Assembly: GCA_903832285.1 (NCBI GenBank)
Contig: CAILAY010000167.1
Span: 1 to 50,144 of the forward strand
DNA from: an uncultured beta proteobacterium
GTDB lineage: Bacteria > Pseudomonadota > Gammaproteobacteria > Burkholderiales > Burkholderiaceae_C
Direction of reading: 5' to 3'
Length of the DNA: 50,144 nt
This document shows, piece by piece, positions 8,424 to 16,414 of the stretch. Position numbers and translations under genes: made by a program. The notes beneath the pieces were generated by a model. That model had not been told where the DNA came from, ran no database searches, and saw only the letters and a list, made by a program, of their open reading frames with translations. The first letter of the stretch is position 1. Every line of letters begins with the position of its first letter.

Positions 8424-8453
8424 GGGAATAACTGCGGCGCCTTTGCAGTATTG
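8424..8453 (+). promoter_or_regulatory. Putative ECF promoter of the phosphoesterase-cupredoxin pair
   Basis: GGGAATAA at 8424-8431, a 16-base spacer, and GTATTG at 8448-8453. It mirrors the site facing the sigma gene and the two -35 boxes form an inverted repeat. Transcription would start near 8460, giving a leader of about 32 bases before the ATG at 8492. Recognition by the adjacent ECF sigma factor is inferred. Confidence 0.6.
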
Positions 8454-8491
8454 CACGGTACCGACATTTCGGACGTACCAAGGAGCATGCG

Positions 8492-9376
8492 ATGAAACAA
8501 GGAATCGACCGGCGAGACTTCCTGCAATTGGCGGGATTGGGTGGCGCCGTGTTCATGTCAGTGGCGGGCTGCGCCAGCACCACCGGCGCGCACCAGGACT
8601 TCTACTTTGTGCAGTTGTCCGACACCCATTGGGGTTTTGAAGGGCCACCCAACCCGGACGCCAAGGTGACGTTGAAGAAGGCCGTCGCTGCCGTCAACAG
8701 TCTGGCGCAAGCGCCCGACTTCGTGGTGTTTACCGGCGACCTGACCCACACCACCGACGACCCTGGGGTCCGTCGACAACGACTTGCGGAGTTTCGCGAC
8801 ATCATCGCCGGCCTGAAGGTGCGCAACATCCGGCTGATGCCGGGTGAACACGATGCGTCGCTGGATCGGGGTGCAGCCTACCAGGAGTTTTTCGGCGAGA
8901 CGCACTATTCTTTCGACCACAAGGGAGTGCACTTCATCGCGCTCGACAACGTCTCCGACCCGGGGGCGCAGATCGGTGAGGCGCAACTGGCCTGGCTGGC
9001 GGCTGACTTGCAGCGTCAACCCAGAGACACCCGCATCGTCGTGTTCACGCATCGTCCCCTGTTCGATCTTTATCCCCAGTGGGACTGGGCCACCCGGGAC
9101 GGCGCCAAGGCGGTTGACTTGCTGATGCCCTACGACAACGTGACCGTGTTCTACGGGCACATTCATCAGGAGCATCACCACATGACGGGCCACATTGCAC
9201 ACCATTCGGCCAAGTCGCTGATATTCCAATTGCCGGCCCCTGGCTCGCAGCCCAAGCGCACTCCGGCTACCTGGAACCCGGAGCAGCCCTACGCCGGCCT
9301 GGGCTATCGCAGCGTCGAAGCACAGGAGCACGGTGCCAAGTTCCTGGTGTCCGAAATGCCTGTGCCCAAGGCTTGA
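8492..9376 (+). CDS. Tat-exported metallophosphoesterase lipoprotein
   Basis: Calcineurin-like phosphoesterase of 294 residues; the substrate is unknown. The N-terminus has a twin-arginine motif (RRDFLQLAG, Arg7-Arg8) followed by a lipobox ending at Cys27 (SVAGC), so it is probably a folded, lipid-anchored periplasmic protein. Metal-binding motifs in order: D44-x-H46 (LSDTHWG), GDLTH around residue 82, GEHD at 118-121, FTHRPL, and GHIHQEHHH. The family normally has Asn in GNHD; here it is Glu. Four bases separate it from the cupredoxin gene. It is divergent from the ECF sigma/anti-sigma pair and carries a matching promoter, so it is a likely regulon member. Confidence 0.85.
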   Translation: MKQGIDRRDFLQLAGLGGAVFMSVAGCASTTGAHQDFYFVQLSDTHWGFEGPPNPDAKVTLKKAVAAVNSLAQAPDFVVFTGDLTHTTDDPGVRRQRLAEFRDIIAGLKVRNIRLMPGEHDASLDRGAAYQEFFGETHYSFDHKGVHFIALDNVSDPGAQIGEAQLAWLAADLQRQPRDTRIVVFTHRPLFDLYPQWDWATRDGAKAVDLLMPYDNVTVFYGHIHQEHHHMTGHIAHHSAKSLIFQLPAPGSQPKRTPATWNPEQPYAGLGYRSVEAQEHGAKFLVSEMPVPKA

Positions 9377-9380
9377 TCCG

Positions 9381-9749
9381 GTGAACCGCAACCGACGACA
9401 ATTTTCTCTGCGCGCCGTGGTATGGGTGACCGGTGCCGGGTTACTGGCGCGCATCGTGCACGCACAACTGGAACCCAGGGTCGTGCCGATTTCTGCCAAG
9501 CGATTCGAGTACACACCCAACATGATCGAACTGAAACAGGGGATCCCGGTACTGCTGGAACTGACCAGTGAGGACGTCGATATGGGATTCAGTCTGCCCG
9601 ATTTCGGCCTCCGCGCTGACCTGCTGCCCGGCAAGGTCGTGCGCCTGCCGCTGCGGCCCGACAAAGTCGGCAAGTTCACATTCTTCTGCGACGTCTTTTG
9701 CGGTTCCGGGCATGAGGAGATGGACGGTGTGATGAACGTCGTTGCGTAG
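9381..9749 (+). CDS. Periplasmic cupredoxin with a CuA-like loop
   Basis: Single-domain cupredoxin of 122 residues. It starts at GTG with a Tat-like signal (NRNRRQFSLRAVV) and a cleavage region at VHA before Gln29. The C-terminal loop has Cys103-x3-Cys107-x3-His111-x2-Met114 (FFCDVFCGSGHEEM), the pattern of the CuA site in cytochrome oxidase subunit II and nitrous oxide reductase. The upstream segment DVDMGFSLPDFGLRADLLPG aligns with the CuA segment that normally supplies the first His ligand, but Met68 stands there. It may therefore bind copper in a changed site. It is in an operon with the phosphoesterase. No heme or membrane helices; it is not an oxidase subunit. Confidence 0.8.
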   Translation: MNRNRRQFSLRAVVWVTGAGLLARIVHAQLEPRVVPISAKRFEYTPNMIELKQGIPVLLELTSEDVDMGFSLPDFGLRADLLPGKVVRLPLRPDKVGKFTFFCDVFCGSGHEEMDGVMNVVA

Positions 9750-9840
9750 AACATGGCATTCCCATTCGAAGTACAGTGCGCTTGCGTTACAGTGCCAACC
9801 GCACTGCATCGCAAACTTGTCTTCATTCAGGAGTTGGCCC

Positions 9841-10614
9841 ATGTTCATCCGTTCTTGCCTCGTCGCGATGTCACTGTTGATAGCATCGCTCGCGTCAGCC
9901 CAGGAAGCACCCACCTCCCGGCTGGATCAGGTGATGAAGAGCGGCAAATTGCGCGTTTGCACACCGGGCGACTACAAACCCTTCAGCCTGCTGCGTGCCG
10001 ACGGCGCGTTTGAGGGGCTTGATGTCGATTTGTTGCAATCCGCGGCCAAGGCCCTGGGCGCGGAACTGGTTTTCGTGAAGTCCACCTGGCCGACATTGAT
10101 GAAGGACTTCTTGGAGAAATGTGATGTCGGTGTGGGCGGCATATCGGTGTCGTTGGACCGGCAAAAGAGCGCCTTCTTTTCGACCGCCTACATGGTCAAC
10201 GGCAAGGCACCGATCACACGGTGCGAAAACGTGGCCAAGTTCCAGACGGTGGCCGCCATCGACCGGCCCGAGGTGACGGTGATCGAGAATCCCGGCGGCA
10301 GCAATGAGCGCTTCGCACGCGCCAATTTCAAGCAGGCGAAGATCGTCATCTACAACGACAACACCACCATCTTCGACGAGCTTCTCAAGGGCCACGCCGA
10401 CGTCATGATTTCCGAATCGGTGGAGACCCTGACGCAGGAAAAACTGCGTCCCGGGTTGTGCGCCGTGAACCCCAACAGCCCGCTGCAACATGGAGAAATG
10501 GCCTGGCTGCTGCCGCGCGGCGATGCCGTGTTCAAGGCATGGATCGACCAGTGGTTGCACCTGTCCAAGGCCAGCGGCGAATACGACCGCGTCGTCGCAC
10601 ACTGGTTGCGCTGA
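9841..10614 (+). CDS. pheC: Periplasmic cyclohexadienyl dehydratase-like solute-binding protein
   Basis: A 257-residue protein with a signal peptide (residues 1-20, cleavage after LASA) and a type 3 solute-binding fold. It closely resembles PheC, the secreted dehydratase that converts prephenate or arogenate to phenylpyruvate or phenylalanine. Shared stretches are LRVCTPGDYKPFS, FEGLDVDLLQSAAK, GGISVSLDRQKSAFFST, the NPGGSNERFAR signature (residues 150-160), DVMISES and QWLHLSKASGEYDRVVAHWL. The start at 9841 has AGGAG upstream; the longer open frame from 9742 lacks a signal. It stands 15 bases before the acyl-CoA synthetase gene with no clear functional link. An amino acid-binding role remains possible. 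Confidence 0.72.
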   Translation: MFIRSCLVAMSLLIASLASAQEAPTSRLDQVMKSGKLRVCTPGDYKPFSLLRADGAFEGLDVDLLQSAAKALGAELVFVKSTWPTLMKDFLEKCDVGVGGISVSLDRQKSAFFSTAYMVNGKAPITRCENVAKFQTVAAIDRPEVTVIENPGGSNERFARANFKQAKIVIYNDNTTIFDELLKGHADVMISESVETLTQEKLRPGLCAVNPNSPLQHGEMAWLLPRGDAVFKAWIDQWLHLSKASGEYDRVVAHWLR

Positions 10615-10629
10615 GTTTCACGATCAATC

Positions 10630-12492
10630 ATGAACGCGTTCACTTCCCAACCTCTGCGCACGCTGGAGGACATTGTCCACTTCGAGCAGGAGATGCCGCT
10701 GGAGCAACGGGTCTCTGCACGCAGCGTGTTCGACCTGTTTGTGGCCAGCGCCCAGCGCTACCCCGAGCGCATCGCCCTGACCCTGGTCATGACCGGGGAC
10801 GACGACGAGCAACCGCGCCGCGTGACCTATCGCGAGTTGCTGGGCCTGATCCGGCGCGCGGCCAATTTATTCCACCACCTGGCGGGACCGCGACCGGGCG
10901 TGGCCTACATGCTGCCAAGCCTGATCGAAACCCATGCCACGCTCTGGGGTGCCGAGACCGCGGGTTTTGCCGTCCCCATCAACTTTCTGCTGCAAGCCGA
11001 ACATGTGGCCGATCTCATCCAAGCGTCTGGCGCATCTGTGCTGGTGGCGCTGGGGCCACACCCGCAGCTCGACATCTGGGAGAAGGCGCTCCAGGTGAAG
11101 GCGCTGCTGCCGCAGTTGCAACTGATCCGGGTCTCGCCGCCGTCTACTCCGGTCAGCGATGCGGCGCTGGATTTCCTGCCGGCGCTGATGCTCCAGCCTG
11201 ACGATCATCTGGTTTTCGGCCAAGCCGGTTGCGATGATGATGTGGCTGCCTACTTCCACACCGGCGGCACCACCGGCGTGCCCAAGCTGGTGCAACACTC
11301 GCACCGCAATCAGATTACCGCCGCCTTTGGCGGTGTCGTGCTGATGCACATGGAAGCGGGCAACGTGGGACTCAACGGCTTCCCGCTTTTCCACGTGGCC
11401 GGCACCATCATCAACGGCCTGTCGCCGTTCATGTGCGGCGCCGAAGTGGTGATGCTCTCGCCCGCCGGATTTCGCAACCCCGCGATGGTTCGGCGCTATT
11501 GGAAACTGGTGCAACGTTATCGGGCCACACGGATCGGCGGCGTGCCCACGGTGGTGGGTGCACTGTGCGATGTGCCGCTGGATGGTGCCGATCTCTCCAG
11601 CGTGCAGACTGGCGGTTGCGGCGCGGCCTCGGTGCCGCGCGCCGTGGTGGAACGATTCGAGGAGCACACCGGCCGCCCGCTGCATGAAGTGCTGGGCATG
11701 ACCGAAACCGCAGGCATCACCTGCATCGACCCCGCGCTGGGCCAGCGCACGCTGGGTTCGGTGGGCTTCAGACTGCCCTACACCCAGCTCGTCATCCGGC
11801 GCCTGAAGGCCGACGGATCACTGGGCGACGCCTGCGCTCCGCAGGAGATCGGCGTGCTGACGGTGAGCGGACCAACGGTGTCTCGCGGCTACCTCAACCC
11901 GGAGCAGAACAAGGGTGTGTTCGTGGACGGCATGCTCAACAGCGGCGACCTCGCCTACACCGACGCGGAGGGTCGCGTCTACATCGCTGGCCGCGCTAAG
12001 GACCTGATCATCCGCAGCGGTCACAACATCGACCCGCTGATGATCGAGGGTGTGATGAGCAAGCACCCCGCGGTCACGATGGCGGCAGCCGTGTCACAAC
12101 CCGACAGCTACGCCGGCGAATTGCCGGTGTGCTACGTGAGTCTGCGCGAAGGCGCGGTGGTGACGCAGGCGGAACTTCACGCCTACGCCCAGGAGCACAT
12201 CGCCGAACGCCCGGCCTGGCCCAAGCACTTCTACGTCATACCCGCCATTCCGCTTACCGGCGTGGGCAAGATCTTCAAACCCCAGTTGCGCGCCGACGCC
12301 ACGCAAAGACTGGTGCAGCAGATGATTGAAGAGAAGTGGGGCACCGGGGTGGCTCGTGTCGAGGCCAGTGAGGGTGGCAAGCGCGGCATGCGTGTGCATG
12401 TCACATTGCCCCCAAACCTGGGTCATCTCAGGCCGCAGCTTGAAGCGGTCCTCGCCGACTACCTGTTTGAATTGACCATCGTTCTGGTGTGA
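10630..12492 (+). CDS. Acyl-CoA synthetase (AMP-forming)
   Basis: ANL-superfamily adenylating enzyme of 620 residues that would join a carboxylic acid to CoA through an acyl-AMP. The ATP-binding loop is HTGGTTGVPK (residues 210-219), where an aromatic residue is usual in place of His. GMTET follows at 356-360, then SGDLAYTD near 438, GRAKDLIIRSGHNIDP in the hinge, and GVGKIFK near 553 with the catalytic Lys of the C-terminal lid. About 40 residues after the lid are less conserved. The substrate cannot be read from sequence; medium- or long-chain fatty or aromatic acids are candidates. Close to pheC and possibly cotranscribed. Confidence 0.85.
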   Translation: MNAFTSQPLRTLEDIVHFEQEMPLEQRVSARSVFDLFVASAQRYPERIALTLVMTGDDDEQPRRVTYRELLGLIRRAANLFHHLAGPRPGVAYMLPSLIETHATLWGAETAGFAVPINFLLQAEHVADLIQASGASVLVALGPHPQLDIWEKALQVKALLPQLQLIRVSPPSTPVSDAALDFLPALMLQPDDHLVFGQAGCDDDVAAYFHTGGTTGVPKLVQHSHRNQITAAFGGVVLMHMEAGNVGLNGFPLFHVAGTIINGLSPFMCGAEVVMLSPAGFRNPAMVRRYWKLVQRYRATRIGGVPTVVGALCDVPLDGADLSSVQTGGCGAASVPRAVVERFEEHTGRPLHEVLGMTETAGITCIDPALGQRTLGSVGFRLPYTQLVIRRLKADGSLGDACAPQEIGVLTVSGPTVSRGYLNPEQNKGVFVDGMLNSGDLAYTDAEGRVYIAGRAKDLIIRSGHNIDPLMIEGVMSKHPAVTMAAAVSQPDSYAGELPVCYVSLREGAVVTQAELHAYAQEHIAERPAWPKHFYVIPAIPLTGVGKIFKPQLRADATQRLVQQMIEEKWGTGVARVEASEGGKRGMRVHVTLPPNLGHLRPQLEAVLADYLFELTIVLV

Positions 12493-12648
12493 TCAGGTGT
12501 TGCCGCCCCGCCGGCCTAGCCAAGTCAGGTCACGCATACCGTCAACACCGGTTTGGCGGTGTCAAAACAGGTCCATGTGAAAGTCCTAAACCCGGTTCAT
12601 AATGTGCGCTTTTGCGTCCCCCATCAACCACTCTTCAAAGGATTTGAC

Positions 12649-13800
12649 ATGACCGATTTGCAAAAACGCGCTCTCTTCAAAGTGGTGGCCTTGTCGGCCG
12701 TCGCGGCAGCCACTTTGGTCGCTTGCGGCAAGAAGGAAGAGGCGGCTCCCGCACCTGCACCCGCTGCCTCGGCCGCTGCGCCCAAGGCCGAACCCCTCAA
12801 GATTGCGTTTGCCTATGTCGGCCCGGTGGGAGATGGCGGCTGGACCTTTGCGCATGACAATGGCCGCAAGGCGCTGGAGAAGGAATTGGGCGACAAGATC
12901 AAGACCTCCTTTGTCGAGAGCGTGCCCGAGTCGGCCGACGCCGAACGTGTGATCCGCGACATGGTAGGTCAGGGCAACAAGCTGGTGTTCGGCACCACCT
13001 TCGGCTACATGGAGCCCATGCTCAAGGTGGCGGCCGACAACAAGGGTGTGAAGTTCGAACACGCCACCGGCTACAAGCAGGCAGAGAACATGCGCACCTA
13101 CGACTCCCGCACCTATGAGGGCGCGTATTTGGCTGGCGTGATCGCGGGCAAGATGACCAAGAGCAACGTGCTCGGCATTGTGGCATCGGTTCCGATCCCC
13201 GAGGTGGTTCGCAACATCAACAGTTTCACCCTGGGTGCGCAGTCGAGCAACCCCAAGATCAAGACCAAGGTGGTGTGGGTGAACGAGTGGTTTAACCCGC
13301 CCAAGGAAACCGAAGCTGCGACTTCGCTCATCAACGGCGGCGCCGACGTGCTGTTCCAGAACACCGATTCGCCCGCCGTGCTCAAGACCGCGGAGAGCAA
13401 GGGCAAGCGCGCCTTCGGCTGGGATTCGGACATGACGGCCTATGGCCCCAAGGCCCATCTGGCGTCGGCCGTTATCAACTGGGGTCCGTACTACATCAAG
13501 GCGACCAAGGACGCGCTGGACGGCAAGTGGACTGGCGGCACAGCGTCCTGGTGGGGCGTGAAGGAAGGCGCGATTGACCTGGTGTCCATTGCTGAAGACG
13601 TTCCCGCAGAGACCAAGGCCAAGGTGGAAGAAGTGAAGAAAGGCCTGAAGGACGGCAGCTTCGTCATCTGGAAGGGTCCGATCACCGACAACACCGGCAA
13701 GGTTCAGGTGGCCAAGGACGCCGTTGCCGATGACAAGTTTCTGGGGGGACTGGGCTTCTATGTGAAGGGCGTTGAAGGCAAGATCCCTGGCGGCAAATAA
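12649..13800 (+). CDS. BMP-family substrate-binding lipoprotein
   Basis: Basic membrane protein family ABC substrate-binding lipoprotein, 383 residues. The lipobox TLVAC places the lipid anchor on Cys26; a flexible Ala/Pro-rich linker follows. The core starts LKIAFAYVGPVGDGGWTFAHDNG, typical of the family, whose known members bind purine nucleosides. AAAGGA lies 6 bases before the ATG; the upstream frame from 12553 lacks a signal. A hairpin at 13813-13847 closes the gene, and dppB starts 63 bases after the stop. No cognate BMP permease genes are in the window, so its transporter partner is unclear. The adenine deaminase 7 kb away may point to purines. Confidence 0.88.
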   Translation: MTDLQKRALFKVVALSAVAAATLVACGKKEEAAPAPAPAASAAAPKAEPLKIAFAYVGPVGDGGWTFAHDNGRKALEKELGDKIKTSFVESVPESADAERVIRDMVGQGNKLVFGTTFGYMEPMLKVAADNKGVKFEHATGYKQAENMRTYDSRTYEGAYLAGVIAGKMTKSNVLGIVASVPIPEVVRNINSFTLGAQSSNPKIKTKVVWVNEWFNPPKETEAATSLINGGADVLFQNTDSPAVLKTAESKGKRAFGWDSDMTAYGPKAHLASAVINWGPYYIKATKDALDGKWTGGTASWWGVKEGAIDLVSIAEDVPAETKAKVEEVKKGLKDGSFVIWKGPITDNTGKVQVAKDAVADDKFLGGLGFYVKGVEGKIPGGK

Positions 13801-13812
13801 GTCTGTAACTGA

Positions 13813-13847
13813 CACGCAAGAGCCGCCTTTTGGCGGCTCTTTGCGTG
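13813..13847 (+). terminator. Strong stem-loop after the BMP lipoprotein gene
   Basis: AGAGCCGCC-TTTT-GGCGGCTCT forms a 9-base-pair stem (13819-13827 with 13832-13840). It extends outward with one bulge through CACGC and GCGTG. The T-tract is only TTT, so termination is likely partial. Only 16 bases separate it from dppB, leaving no room for a new promoter, so dppBC may depend on read-through. Confidence 0.65.
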
Positions 13848-13863
13848 GCACGCCGAGCAGTCC

Positions 13864-14874
13864 ATGCTTCGTTTTCTCTTCACACGCTTCAGCCTGATCA
13901 TTCCGACCTTCATCGGGATGACGCTGGTGGCGTTCTTTCTGATCCGGCTGGTGCCGGGTGATCCGGTGGAGACACTGGCGGGGGAACGGGGCATTGACGC
14001 GGCGCGGCATGCGTTGCTGCTCAAGGAGTATGGGTTGGATCGACCCATCATGGTGCAGTACGGGATCTACATCGCGCGTGTGCTGCAGGGCGATCTTGGC
14101 AATTCGGTGATCACGCATGAGCCCGTGCTGAGGGAATTTTTGGCACTGTTTCCGGCGACGATTGAACTGGCGACCTGCGCCATCTTGTTCGCCTTGATAC
14201 TGGGAATTCCGGCGGGTATTCTGGCCGCGGTGAAGCGCAACTCGGTGCTGGACCACGGCGTGATGGGAGTCTCGCTCACCGGTTACTCCATGCCCATCTT
14301 CTGGTGGGGTCTGCTGCTGATCCTGTTGTTCTCGGTGCAACTCGATCTGACGCCGGTGTCGGGGCGCATTGCGGTCCAGTATTTCATTGAACCCGTCACC
14401 GGTTTCCTGTTGATTGACACTTTGCTCGCCGGTGACAAGGGCGCGTTCTGGTCGGCCGCCACACATCTGGTTCTGCCGACCATTGTTCTTGGCACCAATC
14501 CTCTTGCCGTGATCGCCCGCATGACAAGGTCGGCCATGCTGGAAGTTCTGGGCGAAGACTACATACGCACGGCACGTGCCAAGGGCTTGTCGAATCTGCG
14601 CGTGGTGGCACTGCATGCTTTTCGCAATGCGCTGATTCCGGTGGTGACCGTGATCGGTTTGCAGGTGGGTGTGCTGTTCACCGGCGCCATACTTACGGAG
14701 ACCATATTCTCCTGGCCTGGCGTTGGCAAATGGATGATCGAGGCCATTGGTCGGCGCGACTATCCGGTGTTGCAGGGTGGCATGCTGCTGCTTGGTGGCA
14801 TGGTGATGCTGGTGAACCTGTTGGTGGACGTGACCTACGGCGTCATCAACCCGCGTGTGCTGCACCAGAAATGA
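13864..14874 (+). CDS. dppB: Dipeptide ABC transporter permease DppB
   Basis: Inner-membrane permease of a dipeptide/oligopeptide ABC importer, 336 residues, normal for DppB. It begins with the family pattern RFLFTRFSLIIPTFIGMTLV and LVPGDPVETL, and has about six membrane helices. The EAA loop that contacts the ATPase is seen as EDYIRTARAKGLSNLRVV, followed by FSWPGVGKWMIEAI. Its stop overlaps the dppC start (ATGA). Here the operon order is unusual: dppA is last and a BMP lipoprotein precedes dppB. Confidence 0.93.
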   Translation: MLRFLFTRFSLIIPTFIGMTLVAFFLIRLVPGDPVETLAGERGIDAARHALLLKEYGLDRPIMVQYGIYIARVLQGDLGNSVITHEPVLREFLALFPATIELATCAILFALILGIPAGILAAVKRNSVLDHGVMGVSLTGYSMPIFWWGLLLILLFSVQLDLTPVSGRIAVQYFIEPVTGFLLIDTLLAGDKGAFWSAATHLVLPTIVLGTNPLAVIARMTRSAMLEVLGEDYIRTARAKGLSNLRVVALHAFRNALIPVVTVIGLQVGVLFTGAILTETIFSWPGVGKWMIEAIGRRDYPVLQGGMLLLGGMVMLVNLLVDVTYGVINPRVLHQK

Positions 14875-15764
14875 CGAACTCCCACCTCACCGTCATGGCC
14901 GAGGCGCCGCATCCGCTACGGGAGTTCTGGGGCTATTTCAGCGCCAACAAGGGGGCGCTCGCCGGCCTGTGCGTGGTGGTCGCGGTGCTGCTGCTGGCCG
15001 CCTTTGCGCCATGGGTTGCTCCCTATGCACCGGACCTGACAAACAGTGCGGTTTTTCTCAAACCGCCCGCCTGGCAGACCGGTGGGTCGAGCGCATATTG
15101 GCTCGGGACCGACGCCATCGGCCGCGACATTTTGTCGCGCCTCATCCATGGCGCGAGGCTCTCGCTGGCGATCGGTCTGGCAGTCGTGGCGTTGTCGGTA
15201 ATTATCGGCACCGTGCTCGGCCTGACGGCGGGTTATGTGCGCGGCGTCTACGAAATTGGTGTCATGCGCTGCATGGACATCATCCTGACCCTGCCCAGCC
15301 TGTTGCTGGCGATCGTGATTGTCGCCATCCTCGGCCCCGGGTTGATGAACGCCATGCTGGCGGTGTCGGTGGTGGTGCTGCCGCACTATGTACGCATCAC
15401 CCGCGCAGCGGTCATCACCGAAGCGTCAAAAGACTACGTCACGGCCGCCCGCATGAACGGTGCCAGCCACTGGCGCCTGATGTTCAACGAAATCCTGCCC
15501 AACTGCATGGCGCCGCTGATCGTGCAGGCCTCGCTCGGCATTTCGACCGCGATTCTGGATGCGGCCGCACTGGGTTTTCTCGGCTTGGGCGCGCAGCCAC
15601 CCGCATCCGAATGGGGCACGATGCTGGCCGATGCCCGCGAGTTCGTGATGCGCGCCTGGTGGGTGGTGACCTTCCCCGGTCTGGCGATTCTGATCACGGT
15701 GCTGGCCTTCAACCTGCTGGGCGACGGACTACGCGATGCGTTCGATCCGAAACTGAAACGCTGA
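14871..15764 (+). CDS. dppC: Dipeptide ABC transporter permease DppC
   Basis: Second permease of the dipeptide importer, 297 residues. The N-terminal cytoplasmic segment has EFWGYFSANKGALAGL, followed by the periplasmic LGTDAIGRDILSRLIHGARLSL typical of DppC/OppC. The EAA loop KDYVTAARMNGASHWRL precedes the NLLGDGLRDAFDPKLKR end. The ATG at 14871 overlaps the dppB stop by four bases; the longer frame from 14730 lies inside dppB. Downstream, the expected dppD is displaced by 1.5 kb by an inserted cassette. Confidence 0.94.
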   Translation: MTNSHLTVMAEAPHPLREFWGYFSANKGALAGLCVVVAVLLLAAFAPWVAPYAPDLTNSAVFLKPPAWQTGGSSAYWLGTDAIGRDILSRLIHGARLSLAIGLAVVALSVIIGTVLGLTAGYVRGVYEIGVMRCMDIILTLPSLLLAIVIVAILGPGLMNAMLAVSVVVLPHYVRITRAAVITEASKDYVTAARMNGASHWRLMFNEILPNCMAPLIVQASLGISTAILDAAALGFLGLGAQPPASEWGTMLADAREFVMRAWWVVTFPGLAILITVLAFNLLGDGLRDAFDPKLKR

Positions 15765-15827
15765 CGGCGATGTGGTTCTGGTCGCAGTTCGTGGTGCGTT
15801 GGTGCGCGGTGAAATGCTTCGTGGTTC

Positions 15828-15911
15828 GCGCCCGCCGAAGCCAGGCCACACGCCCGGCGCTCATACGCTTCGCTTTTTGAAATCGCGCCAAACGTGTGCC
15901 CCGACTCCGGC
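15828..15911 (+). repeat. 84-base MITE/REP-like repeat, left copy
   Basis: An 84-base element matching 17083-17166 in inverted orientation at 72 of 84 positions. The ends of the element are inverted repeats, so each copy can fold into a 26-base-pair hairpin. In the minus-strand transcript six of seven arm mismatches become G-U pairs. It lies just after dppC and marks the left edge of the GNAT/toxin cassette. No transposase is present. The gap 15765-15984 holds only this repeat and the probable promoter of the acetyltransferase. Confidence 0.85.
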
Positions 15912-15984
15912 GGGAAGGTGTGATCAAATCGGATAAAGGCGAATTGCCGATTCTTCCTCTGAACTACGTTTTCTAGCCTTACCA

Positions 15985-16392
15985 ATGTCCATTATCTTGT
16001 CCGAGTCGCGTGATTTACCTGAAGCGCAACTCGTGGCGCTTTACGCCGCGAACCACTGGTCGTCTGCAAAGAAGCCCGAAAAATTGCTGGCTGCGCTTCG
16101 CGATTCGCACACCGTGGTTTCGGCTTGGGAGGACGGCACGCTGGTCGGTTTGGGGAACGCTATTTCCGACGGGCATCTGGTTGTGTATTACCCGCATCTG
16201 CTGGTGCTGCCGTCACATCATGGCAAAGGAATCGGGGCTGCCATTGTCCAGAGACTCAAAGCGCGGTACGCCGATTTTCATCAACACATTCTTGTGTCCG
16301 ACAGCCGAACCATCGGGTTTTATGGCAAGTGCGGTTTCGATGTCGCTGGAGCCACGCAGTCCATGTGGATATACAACGGTGACGATCACTGA
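15985..16392 (+). CDS. GNAT-family N-acetyltransferase
   Basis: Acetyl-CoA dependent acetyltransferase of 135 residues, about one GNAT domain. The acetyl-CoA binding motif A is LLVLPSHHGKGIGAAIVQRLKARY (about residues 72-95), followed by SRTIGFYGKCGFDVAG, the motif B region. The substrate is unknown. It is the only rightward gene in the cassette between the two 84-base repeats and is convergent with ccdB. It is not the TacT type paired with a DUF1778 antitoxin, since no such gene adjoins it; resemblance is to free-standing GNAT proteins. Confidence 0.85.
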   Translation: MSIILSESRDLPEAQLVALYAANHWSSAKKPEKLLAALRDSHTVVSAWEDGTLVGLGNAISDGHLVVYYPHLLVLPSHHGKGIGAAIVQRLKARYADFHQHILVSDSRTIGFYGKCGFDVAGATQSMWIYNGDDH

Positions 16393-16414
16393 ATGGCGTC
16401 AATGGTCAAAAGTC

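Noticed and set aside
9381..9749. Cytochrome c oxidase subunit II
   Set aside because: Only one small cupredoxin domain with a Tat signal, no membrane helices, a changed first copper ligand, and no oxidase genes around.
12545..12562. ACACCG-GTTTGG-CGGTGT inverted repeat as the terminator of the acyl-CoA synthetase gene
   Set aside because: Only six base pairs and no T-run; it may be an operator or chance, too weak to list.
12586..14865. 759-residue open frame on the minus strand opposite the BMP and dppB genes
   Set aside because: It spans two clear genes and the terminator between them and is His/Gln-rich without any family pattern; a shadow of high-GC codons.
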